A stretch of 7,455 nt of DNA from an uncultured Eubacteriales bacterium (GTDB lineage Bacteria; Bacillota; Clostridia; Peptostreptococcales; Anaerovoracaceae), in assembly GCA_902803725.1 (NCBI GenBank), contig CADCRD010000142.1:1-7455 (forward strand). Reading direction: 5' to 3'. Of the stretch, positions 1-5,810 are shown in pieces (positions within the stretch are counted from its first letter, which is position 1; each line of letters opens with the position of its first letter). Made by a program: the position numbers and the translations under genes. Below the pieces are notes generated by a model that saw only the letters and a list, made by a program, of their open reading frames with translations, was not told the DNA's origin and did no database searches.

Positions 1-861
1 AAAATAAAGGAAATATTCTCCAGACAGATGGAAAAGACAGGCCATGACTATTTTGATTTTTATCTTTTCCATAATGTCTGTGAACTGAATATCGAGCAGT
101 ATCTGGATCCGCAGTATGGCATCATGGATTATCTGTGGGAACAGAAGCAGGCCGGCCGGATCAAGCATCTGGGATTTTCGTGCCATGGTGATGTGCCTGT
201 CCTGAAGAGATTCCTTGAAGCTTATGGCGACAGAATAGAATTCTGCCAGCTGCAGCTGAACTACATGGACTGGGAATTCCAGCACGGCAAACAGAAAGTT
301 GAACTGCTCAGAGAATACGGCATTCCGGTATGGGTAATGGAACCTGTAAGAGGAGGCAAGCTGGCCAGTCTCACTGAAGAAAGAGAGAAAATTTTAAAAG
401 AGCTGCGTCCTGAAGAAAGCATCGTTGCGTGGGCGTTCCGCTTCCTTGAGAGCCAGCCTGAGATAAAAATGATCCTTTCAGGCATGTCAGATGAGCAGCA
501 GCTCAAAGAAAATATTGCAACATTTGAGGAATCACGTCCTTTGAATGATGAAGAGATGGAGGCGTTACTCAAGATCGCAGGCGATATGGCAAATGAAAAG
601 CAGGTTCCGTGTACTGCATGCCATTACTGTGTGGATCACTGCCCGGCAGGTCTTGACATACCACGCCTGATAGAACTGTACAATGAGCATATGATCACAA
701 AGCAGGCCGGTCTTATGGCATTCATCGCGCCGATGGCTCTGGGTTCGTACCCGGCTGATAAAAAGCCGTCCGCGTGTCTTCACTGCCGCAGCTGCGAGCA
801 GGTTTGCCCGCAGCAGATCAAGATCTCCGAAGTGATGGAGGATTTTGTTGAACAGCTGTAA
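1..861 (+). CDS. Aldo/keto reductase with C-terminal 4Fe-4S ferredoxin domain (5' partial)
   Basis: The reading frame is open from the first base, so the gene starts outside the window; the ATG at 28 is internal because the nine preceding codons continue the family pattern. Seen, numbering from Met at 28: barrel segments YFDFYLFHN (8-16, with the His at the position of the family's catalytic tetrad), GRIKHLGFSCHG, a QLQLNYMDW strand and VMEPVRGGKL, followed by two CxxCxxCxxxCP motifs (Cys195/198/201/205 and Cys250/253/256/260) that should bind two [4Fe-4S] clusters. Family knowledge: such cytoplasmic NAD(P)H-linked oxidoreductases with ferredoxin tails are common in anaerobes, and their substrates are mostly unknown. 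The N-terminal part, which would carry the catalytic Asp, Tyr and Lys, is missing here only because of the window edge. The domain call is firm; the substrate cannot be inferred. Confidence 0.93.
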   Translation, partial: KIKEIFSRQMEKTGHDYFDFYLFHNVCELNIEQYLDPQYGIMDYLWEQKQAGRIKHLGFSCHGDVPVLKRFLEAYGDRIEFCQLQLNYMDWEFQHGKQKVELLREYGIPVWVMEPVRGGKLASLTEEREKILKELRPEESIVAWAFRFLESQPEIKMILSGMSDEQQLKENIATFEESRPLNDEEMEALLKIAGDMANEKQVPCTACHYCVDHCPAGLDIPRLIELYNEHMITKQAGLMAFIAPMALGSYPADKKPSACLHCRSCEQVCPQQIKISEVMEDFVEQL

Positions 862-880
862 GCTTTGGCAGCTTCAAGCG

Positions 881-919
881 CCGGACCGGAGCCGGTACCG
901 GGGCAGGTGACCGGTTCGG
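881..919 (+). other. GC-rich hairpin downstream of the aldo/keto reductase gene
   Basis: CCGGACCGG (881-889) pairs with CCGGTTCGG (911-919) as a 9-bp stem with one G-U pair. The 21-nt loop contains the self-complementary CCGGTACCGG (892-901). No run of T follows directly; a weak AAAAG/CTTTT stem sits at 923-935. It lies 19 bp after the stop codon, so it may stabilise the 3' end of the mRNA or contribute to termination, but it is not a standard intrinsic terminator. Confidence 0.4.
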
Positions 920-963
920 GAGAAAAGGTGCTTTTGGTGATCTGTTGTGAATATGTGAGCAGA

Positions 964-995
964 CTGTCATGATGGTAATGATGCTGTCATGACAG
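964..995. promoter_or_regulatory. Candidate operator: CTGTCATGACAG palindrome plus upstream near copy
   Basis: CTGTCATGACAG at 984-995 is a perfect 12-bp palindrome. A near copy at 964-975 (CTGTCATGATGG, 10 of 12 identical) starts exactly 20 bp upstream, close to two helical turns. The outer halves also make a perfect 10-bp inverted repeat, 963-972 with 987-996, so an RNA hairpin is possible. The site ends 10 bp before the Shine-Dalgarno sequence of the metallophosphoesterase gene. A weak promoter (TTGTGA 945-950, 17 bp, CATGAT 968-973) would overlap the upstream copy. Two in-phase palindromic sites suggest a dimeric repressor; I do not recognise the regulator. Confidence 0.45.
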
Positions 996-1005
996 TTTAG
1001 GTATT

Positions 1006-1014
1006 AAGAAAGGA
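1006..1014 (+). promoter_or_regulatory. Ribosome binding site of the metallophosphoesterase gene
   Basis: AAGAAAGGA ends 6 nt before the ATG at 1021. It supports that start, which is also placed directly before a hydrophobic N-terminus. Confidence 0.75.
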
Positions 1015-1020
1015 ATCTTT

Positions 1021-2121
1021 ATGTGGCTGATAATATTTGCGGTCGTGATGGCGGCGCTGATAGCAGGTATAGCTTATCTGACTGTTGCTGCCTGCAGGTT
1101 CGGCCTGATACAAAAGGCTTCGGAAGGTAAAAAATGGCTGGGAATACTGATATCTCTGGGTGTTATCGTTATTCTCTTTACCGCAGCGGCACTTGTTATG
1201 GATTTCACGAATGCTGTGATAGTGCTGGTGTTCACATTTCTGTTTTTCCTGCTGTTTGGCATTATCGGCTTTGCAGCCGAAAAGATAAGTGGAAAGAGCT
1301 CAAAGATAAACTGGCCGGGATGGCTGGCGCTGCTCAGCACGATCATCTATTTTTCCGCAGGGTACTATCTTTGCAATAATGTATGGCAGACGGATTATGA
1401 TCTTAAGACTGACAAGAGTGTCGGCAGGCTGAAAATAGCCATGTTTGCCGATTCCCATATAGGGGCGACATTTGACGGCAAGGGCTTTGCTGCTGAACTG
1501 AAGAAGATAAACAGGCAGCACCCCGATATCGTGCTGGTCCCGGGTGACTACGTTGATGACTGGTCGAATAAAGAAGATATGAAGACAGCTTCTGCTGCCC
1601 TGGGCAAAATGAAGGCAAAATACGGAGTGTGGTTTTCATACGGAAATCATGATGAAGGAATGTTCAATGACAGAAATTTCACTGCTGCGGAACTTGAATC
1701 CGAACTGGAGAAAAATGGCGTGCATGTGCTGGCTGACTCATATGAACTGGTGGATGACAGATTTTATGTGGTATGCAGAAAGGACAGCAGTGTGTCTCCG
1801 GACAGAATGAGCATGGATGATCTGCTGAAGGGTATTGACACAGAAAAGTACGTGATCGTTCTTGATCACGAGCCGAACGATTATGATAACGAGGCCGCAT
1901 CTGATGCCGATCTGGTGCTGTCAGGTCATACCCACGGCGGACAGCTCTTTCCGTTCAACAAAGCGGGCGAATGGTTCAACATCAATGACCGGACATATGG
2001 ATACGAGCGCAGAAAAGGGACAGATTTTATTGTGACTTCGGGAATATCCGACTGGGCGATCCTGTTCAAGACCGGCACAAAATCCGAATATGTCATCATT
2101 GACCTTGAAGGGAAGAACTGA
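1021..2121 (+). CDS. Membrane-anchored metallophosphoesterase, YkuE-like
   Basis: The 366-residue protein has two parts. Residues 1-120 hold four hydrophobic segments (about 3-24, 40-60, 65-85 and 100-118), so it is a membrane protein. Residues 137-366 are a calcineurin-like phosphoesterase domain with all metal-binding blocks visible: ADSH (Asp144, His146), PGDY (Asp176), GNHD (Asn209, His210), DHEP (His283) and GHTHGG (His303, His305). The family uses a two-metal centre to hydrolyse phosphoester or pyrophosphate bonds. Relatives with this membrane-plus-catalytic layout act at the envelope, some on lipid-linked substrates, but the substrate here is unknown. The topology does not settle which side the domain faces. 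The start has a good Shine-Dalgarno site 6 nt upstream. The lipoprotein gene follows after 27 bp, suggesting cotranscription. Confidence 0.92.
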   Translation: MWLIIFAVVMAALIAGIAYLTVAACRFGLIQKASEGKKWLGILISLGVIVILFTAAALVMDFTNAVIVLVFTFLFFLLFGIIGFAAEKISGKSSKINWPGWLALLSTIIYFSAGYYLCNNVWQTDYDLKTDKSVGRLKIAMFADSHIGATFDGKGFAAELKKINRQHPDIVLVPGDYVDDWSNKEDMKTASAALGKMKAKYGVWFSYGNHDEGMFNDRNFTAAELESELEKNGVHVLADSYELVDDRFYVVCRKDSSVSPDRMSMDDLLKGIDTEKYVIVLDHEPNDYDNEAASDADLVLSGHTHGGQLFPFNKAGEWFNINDRTYGYERRKGTDFIVTSGISDWAILFKTGTKSEYVIIDLEGKN

Positions 2122-2141
2122 GAACGAAAGAATTGAGAAGG
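2113..2141 (+). repeat. 15-nt imperfect tandem repeat across the metallophosphoesterase stop codon
   Basis: AAGAACTGAGAACG (2113-2126) and AAGAATTGAGAAGG (2128-2141) match at 12 of 14 positions with a 15-nt period. As the period is a multiple of three, both copies carry an in-frame TGA (2119-2121 and 2134-2136), giving Lys-Asn-stop twice. The second copy also supplies the Shine-Dalgarno sequence of the next gene. Confidence 0.6.
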
Positions 2142-2142
2142 A
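2135..2142 (+). promoter_or_regulatory. Ribosome binding site that favours a TTG start for the lipoprotein
   Basis: GAGAAGGA ends 6 nt before TTG at 2149 and 12 nt before the in-frame ATG at 2155. The spacing favours TTG, although the two starts differ by only two residues (Met-Lys) and give the same signal peptide. Confidence 0.6.
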
Positions 2143-2148
2143 AATCAC

Positions 2149-2646
2149 TTGAAAATGAAAAAAATACTGATATCAGCTGTCGCGGCTGTTTGTCTGATGA
2201 TGATAATGACCGGATGCAATGTAGAATCCGGGCCGGATCCCGATCCTCCGGGAGATGTGGCAGATTCGATCCTGATGTTCGAAAAGATCAAAAACAATGA
2301 CAAAATGCTGGATGATCTGGGAGAGAGCGTGATCCCTGAAAGAGTTGCTCTGTCATATGATGAGGAAAGCGAAAAGCCTGAAGTGACGTTCACTGATCCC
2401 GATGATGTGATGCGGATCATTGAGCTGGCCGGTGAGATAAAAGTCGGAAGCAAATCGGATTCTGCAAAGAGCGGTGCAGACCGTCATATCAGATTCACTC
2501 TTCAGGACGGATCCGAAGTAAGCTATGATTTTGAAGGTGAAGCTCTGCTGCGTGTCGGGAAAGAACATTATATGGTTTCAGGAGGAGAAGATCTTTGGGC
2601 GTATGTAAAGACGCTGCAGCAGGAGCAGGATGAGGCCGGCGAGTAA
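2149..2646 (+). CDS. Small secreted lipoprotein of unknown function
   Basis: I do not recognise the family. The 165-residue product starts with two or three lysines, a hydrophobic stretch (6-19) and an MTGC lipobox, so signal peptidase II should cleave before Cys23 and leave a lipid-anchored protein outside the membrane. The mature part begins with a Pro/Asp-rich stretch (PDPDPPGD) and continues as an acidic soluble domain with alternating beta-like segments: VTFTDPDDVMRIIELAG near the middle, then HIRFTLQDGSEVSYDF and an EHYMVSGGEDLWAYVKTL ending. This looks like a compact single domain. The TTG start at 2149 is chosen from ribosome-binding-site spacing; ATG at 2155 is the alternative. It lies 27 bp after the metallophosphoesterase gene, so the two probably share an mRNA and an envelope-related role, which is only inference. 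Confidence 0.82.
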   Translation: MKMKKILISAVAAVCLMMIMTGCNVESGPDPDPPGDVADSILMFEKIKNNDKMLDDLGESVIPERVALSYDEESEKPEVTFTDPDDVMRIIELAGEIKVGSKSDSAKSGADRHIRFTLQDGSEVSYDFEGEALLRVGKEHYMVSGGEDLWAYVKTLQQEQDEAGE

Positions 2647-2656
2647 GCGCAATAAG

Positions 2657-2685
2657 TTGACAAATGGATAACAGAGACGTACAAT
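2657..2685 (+). promoter_or_regulatory. Sigma-A type promoter P1 for the ftsE operon
   Basis: TTGACA (2657-2662) is a perfect -35 box, followed by a 17-bp spacer and TACAAT (2680-2685), five of six matches to the -10 consensus. The predicted start of transcription is near 2691-2693, giving a leader of about 78 nt before ftsE. It begins 10 bp after the lipoprotein stop codon with no terminator between, so read-through from upstream is also possible. Confidence 0.8.
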
Positions 2686-2692
2686 ATTGAAA

Positions 2693-2706
2693 AGAACATA
2701 TGTTCT
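2693..2706. promoter_or_regulatory. Candidate LexA (SOS) box at the ftsE promoter start site
   Basis: AGAACATATGTTCT is a perfect 14-bp palindrome. Its core GAACATATGTTC equals the core of the Gram-positive LexA consensus (CGAAC-N4-GTTCG, with ATAT the classic centre in Bacillus); only the outermost C/G pair differs, being A/T here. It covers about +1 to +15 of promoter P1, where bound LexA would block initiation, as at many SOS promoters. The site match is seen; control by LexA is inferred. Confidence 0.68.
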
Positions 2707-2753
2707 AAAAAATCGCAAAAATAGTTTTTCAGGTATATTAAACAAAAAGATGG

Positions 2754-2762
2754 TATTATAAT
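2754..2762 (+). promoter_or_regulatory. Possible second promoter (P2) giving leaderless ftsE mRNA
   Basis: TATAAT at 2757-2762 is a perfect -10 hexamer, and the overlapping TATTAT at 2754-2759 is preceded by TGG, an extended -10 arrangement. Transcription would start at about 2766-2770, at or just before the A of the ftsE ATG. No good -35 box lies 15-19 bp upstream. The A/T-rich stretch could produce such a box by chance. Confidence 0.35.
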
Positions 2763-2769
2763 AGTTACT

Positions 2770-3525
2770 ATGATCAGATTTGAAAATGTAACAAAACTAT
2801 ATGACAACAATACGGGACTGGCTGATGTCAGTCTGGACATTCAAAGAGGCGAGTTCGTATTCCTGGTAGGACCCAGCGGTGCAGGCAAGACAACGCTTAT
2901 CAAGCTGATCCTAAAGGAAATAAATGCTGACAGCGGCAGTATCTTCGTTAACGATACAGATGTGACAACACTGACAAGAAAAGAGATCCCTGCTTACCGC
3001 AGAGAACTGGGGATCGTTTTTCAGGATTTTCGTTTGCTGGAAAACAAGACTGTATTTGAGAATGTGGCATTCGCGATGGAAATAATGCACCACAGCAGGG
3101 AAGAAATAGAAAACAGGGTCCCGCAGGCGCTGAAACTGATGGGCATAGAGGGCTGCAGCGAAAGATATCCAGGTGGATTATCTGCCGGCGAGCAGCAGAG
3201 AGCAGCGATCGCAAGAGCGATCATCAACAAGCCCAAGGTCCTGATCTGCGATGAGCCTACCGGAAATCTCGATCCGGATACAGCTTTTGATATTATGAGG
3301 CTTCTTTCTGTGATCAATTCAACAGGTACTACCATCCTGATGGTGACACATGCCAGGGACATTGTCGACCGGATGAGCAAAAGGGTGATCACCCTGGAGA
3401 ATGGCAGAATAACGGGCGATCATATCGGATCATATAACATCGGATCGCGCGCCGGCATGCCGGCCGGGAAAACAGATCCCGGTTTAAAAATTGATTTTGA
3501 CTGGAGCGGAGGCGGACAGGGCTGA
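2770..3525 (+). CDS. ftsE: Cell division ATP-binding protein FtsE
   Basis: ABC-type ATPase, 251 residues. All motifs are visible: Walker A GPSGAGKTT (34-42), Q-loop FQDF (Gln85), signature LSAGEQQR (137-144; the usual form is LSGGEQ), Walker B LICDEPTGNLD (158-168) and the switch His194 in VTHAR. FtsE binds FtsX at the inner face of the membrane, and ATP hydrolysis drives activation of a wall hydrolase outside. The start is fixed: an in-frame TAG at 2722-2724 precedes it with no other ATG, GTG or TTG between, yet there is no Shine-Dalgarno sequence in the 20 nt upstream. Relative to the usual 220-230 residues there is a C-terminal extension of about 25, rich in Gly and encoded by GC-rich palindromic DNA. 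ftsX begins one base after the stop codon. Confidence 0.96.
   Translation: MIRFENVTKLYDNNTGLADVSLDIQRGEFVFLVGPSGAGKTTLIKLILKEINADSGSIFVNDTDVTTLTRKEIPAYRRELGIVFQDFRLLENKTVFENVAFAMEIMHHSREEIENRVPQALKLMGIEGCSERYPGGLSAGEQQRAAIARAIINKPKVLICDEPTGNLDPDTAFDIMRLLSVINSTGTTILMVTHARDIVDRMSKRVITLENGRITGDHIGSYNIGSRAGMPAGKTDPGLKIDFDWSGGGQG
3451..3482 (+). repeat. GC-rich palindromes within the FtsE C-terminal extension
   Basis: GCCGGCATGCCGGC (3451-3464) is a perfect 14-bp palindrome. Next to it CCGGG (3464-3468) and CCCGG (3478-3482) can pair around a 9-nt loop, followed by TTTAAAAATT. The two stems share one base and so compete. They lie in the part of ftsE that codes for residues beyond the usual end of the family. 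Confidence 0.5.
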
Positions 3526-3526
3526 T

Positions 3527-4417
3527 ATGAACAGATTCAGGTATGCATGCGGACAGGCGGTAAAACAGCTGAAGAGAAACAAAGGAATGACGGCGGCTTC
3601 GGTCTTTGCGATCACTGCAATGATGCTGATACTGGGTCTGTTCTTTGTGATGATCGTAAATACCGGCAGGATCGCGGACAGCGTCCGGGATGACTATAAC
3701 AGTATCGAAGTTTTTTATCTGGACAAGACGGAAAAAACAGAGATCATGCAGGCCAGAGATGATATCAGCAAGTGGCCGAACGTAAAAAATGTAAAATACC
3801 GCTCCAAAGATCAGGCAATGAAAATACTGAAAAAGAGATGGGGCGACAGTGGTTATCTGCTGGATTCTCTGACTGAAAATCCTCTTCCCGATTCTCTCGT
3901 GATCACAGTCAAAGATATAGAAAAGGCGGGAAAGGTCGCAAAAAAGGCAGAATCGTTAAAAGGAACAGAAGATATCCGGTATTACAAGGATACGGTCGAC
4001 AAACTGATCAGATTCACGAACGGCCTTGAAATAGCCGGGATAATAATCATAATCTTTCTGATCATCATTTCGATAGTTGTGGTATCCAATACGATAAAAC
4101 TGACAGTGCAAAGCCGCAGTGAAGAGATATCAATCATGAAATATGTCGGAGCAACTGACTGGTTCATCAGAGGTCCCTTCATGCTGGAAGGTGTGATGAT
4201 CGGGACAGTGTCAGCCGTAATATCGGCAGCGCTGGTGGCTGTCATTTACGGGCGGGCAGCTGCCGCGGCAGGTGACGGGCTGGTGAAGGTGCTGTCGGTG
4301 CCGATGGTATCCGCCTGGGATCTGTCGCTGATACTGCTGGCGGTGTTCCTGGTGATGGGCGCCGGAATAGGCGCTCTGGGAAGCATGATATCGATGCGCA
4401 GGTTCCTGAATGTATAG
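3527..4417 (+). CDS. ftsX: Cell division membrane protein FtsX
   Basis: 296-residue permease partner of FtsE, close to the usual length of Gram-positive FtsX. It has a cytoplasmic N-terminus, membrane segment 1 (about 23-44), an extracellular loop of about 120 residues (46-165) that in studied species contacts the hydrolase or its activator, and membrane segments 2-4 (167-189, 219-243, 265-288). The conserved stretch EEISIMKYVGATDWFIRGPF lies between segments 2 and 3 and is diagnostic. The ATG at 3527 is chosen over an upstream in-frame TTG at 3491: it begins one base after the ftsE stop, gives the usual MNRFRY-type N-terminus, and has AGGG (3518-3521) 5 nt upstream and GGAGG (3508-3512) further back. 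The tight junction indicates translational coupling with ftsE. Confidence 0.95.
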   Translation: MNRFRYACGQAVKQLKRNKGMTAASVFAITAMMLILGLFFVMIVNTGRIADSVRDDYNSIEVFYLDKTEKTEIMQARDDISKWPNVKNVKYRSKDQAMKILKKRWGDSGYLLDSLTENPLPDSLVITVKDIEKAGKVAKKAESLKGTEDIRYYKDTVDKLIRFTNGLEIAGIIIIIFLIIISIVVVSNTIKLTVQSRSEEISIMKYVGATDWFIRGPFMLEGVMIGTVSAVISAALVAVIYGRAAAAAGDGLVKVLSVPMVSAWDLSLILLAVFLVMGAGIGALGSMISMRRFLNV

Positions 4418-4497
4418 GGATCATGGATCGTAAAGACATGATATATATTATCAATTAACAGTTATAGCAGATACAGAGCATGGGAATTCATTAAGAT

Positions 4498-5754
4498 ATG
4501 ATGAAAAGAAATATCATCTCAATATCAATAGCGGTCATTCTGGTATTCGCGCTGACGATGACTTGTTCTTTTGCTGCGAATGATGATGCTGCGTCCGGCG
4601 GCGAAGATCCGGGTCCTCAGCAGGAACAACAGCAGGATCAGACTGATCAGTCCGGCAGTCAGTCAGGCGATGGATCCGGCGGGAACGGTCAGAACACTCC
4701 CGCAGGCAATGACAGCAGCAACGGCAGCGGCAATTCTGATTCGGTCCAGGCATCAGACTCATCATCAGACAGCGGCAGTGATGTGAATGTGAAAAATAAT
4801 GACCGGAACCAAAAGAGCAGCAAAAAGAAAAACACCGGAGGAAAAGATCAGGTCAAAACGGCCGCAAAGAATGCAAATCTGAGCGAGGAAGATGAAGAAA
4901 AAGCCATAGGCCTTGAAGACCAGATCCAGCAGATGGAGCGTGAAATGGCAGCAATAGATGCCAGGCTCAAAGAAATGCAGGACAAGATAGATGCCTTTAA
5001 GAAAAAGGAAGATGCGCAGTCCAAAAAACTGAAGAAAAAGCAGAAAGAGGTCGCTGGCAGACTGAGGATGATCTACAAGAGCGGCAGCACAGGTTTTTTG
5101 GATGTTGTTTTGAACTCGGAAAATATTGGTGATATGTTAAGCAATACGGATATGCTGGAGAGGATATATAAGAATGATGAACGGGCCATTGCAAAACTGG
5201 AAAAGGAATATAAGGAACTGGTCAAAAAAGGGAAAGAATTAAAAAAGGCTCAGAAAGAACAAAAGAAAATGTATGCGGAACAGCTGAAAAAGATGGATGA
5301 GCAGAATGATACTATTCTGGCCAGTGCTTATCTGTTCGCAGCTGGCCCGGGCAGTTATAAAGGCGGCAAGCTGTCATGGCCTTGTCCTTCCAGTCACAGG
5401 ATCTCGTCCGGATTCGGATACAGAAACTGTCCGTTTCATGGAAGAGAGCTTCACAGAGGGATAGATATCCCGACATATACAGGTGCTGACATTCTGGCCG
5501 CCTGCGACGGAGTGGTCATCAGATCGGCGTACAGTTCAGGTTACGGCAATTATGTCATGATCTCTCATGGCGGAGGTCTGGCTACGCTGTATGCACACAA
5601 CAGTAAACTGGTTGCAGAGGTTGGCAGGAAAGTCAAACGGGGAGATGTGATCGCATTAGCCGGCAGCACTGGTCCGTCTACGGGAACGCACTGCCACTTT
5701 GAAGTTCAGATGAACGGCAAGCTGATGGATCCGCTGAAATTACTGAAGAAATAA
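4498..5754 (+). CDS. Secreted coiled-coil M23 (LytM-type) peptidoglycan peptidase, probable FtsEX partner
   Basis: 418 residues. In order: a signal peptide (1-26, cleavage likely after SFA); a disordered linker of about 100 residues that is first Gln/Ser/Gly/Asp-rich and then Lys-rich; two charged coiled-coil stretches (about 130-185 and 215-275) around an RMIYKSGSTGFLDVVLNS turn, the antiparallel hairpin pattern of FtsEX-controlled proteins such as EnvC, PcsB and CwlO; and a C-terminal M23 domain (about 295-418). Zinc ligands His319, Asp323 and His400 and catalytic His367 and His398 are all present, so it should be an active endopeptidase of peptide cross-links, unlike E. coli EnvC whose site is degenerate. 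It lies 80 bp after ftsX. Start ATG 4498 (or 4501) has only a weak GGGAA at 4482-4486. Partnership with FtsEX is inferred from architecture and position. Confidence 0.9.
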   Translation: MMKRNIISISIAVILVFALTMTCSFAANDDAASGGEDPGPQQEQQQDQTDQSGSQSGDGSGGNGQNTPAGNDSSNGSGNSDSVQASDSSSDSGSDVNVKNNDRNQKSSKKKNTGGKDQVKTAAKNANLSEEDEEKAIGLEDQIQQMEREMAAIDARLKEMQDKIDAFKKKEDAQSKKLKKKQKEVAGRLRMIYKSGSTGFLDVVLNSENIGDMLSNTDMLERIYKNDERAIAKLEKEYKELVKKGKELKKAQKEQKKMYAEQLKKMDEQNDTILASAYLFAAGPGSYKGGKLSWPCPSSHRISSGFGYRNCPFHGRELHRGIDIPTYTGADILAACDGVVIRSAYSSGYGNYVMISHGGGLATLYAHNSKLVAEVGRKVKRGDVIALAGSTGPSTGTHCHFEVQMNGKLMDPLKLLKK

Positions 5755-5810
5755 CCGCAGACCAATGCGCCGGGAAAAAAGATATCCTAATACGATAAAA
5801 GACGATACAA

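Noticed and set aside
963..999. Intrinsic terminator for the aldo/keto reductase gene
   Set aside because: The 10-bp stem is followed by only three T residues and has a direct-repeat palindrome design, which suits an operator better.
3021..3392. 123-codon minus-strand open frame
   Set aside because: It is antisense to the ftsE core motifs, with composition expected of a shadow frame.
3491..3526. Extended FtsX start at TTG 3491
   Set aside because: It would overlap ftsE by 35 bases and add residues not typical of FtsX; ATG 3527 sits at the usual junction with AGGG 5 nt upstream.
4418..4497. Possible promoter or hairpin between ftsX and the M23 gene (TGATA-TATAT-TATCA at 4439-4453)
   Set aside because: The stem is only 5 bp and A/T-only apart from one pair, no T-run follows, and no -35/-10 pair with suitable spacing is convincing.
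4571..4786. Open frames on both strands across the peptidase linker
   Set aside because: They come from the low-complexity Gln/Ser/Gly/Asp-rich coding sequence, where alternative frames stay open by composition.
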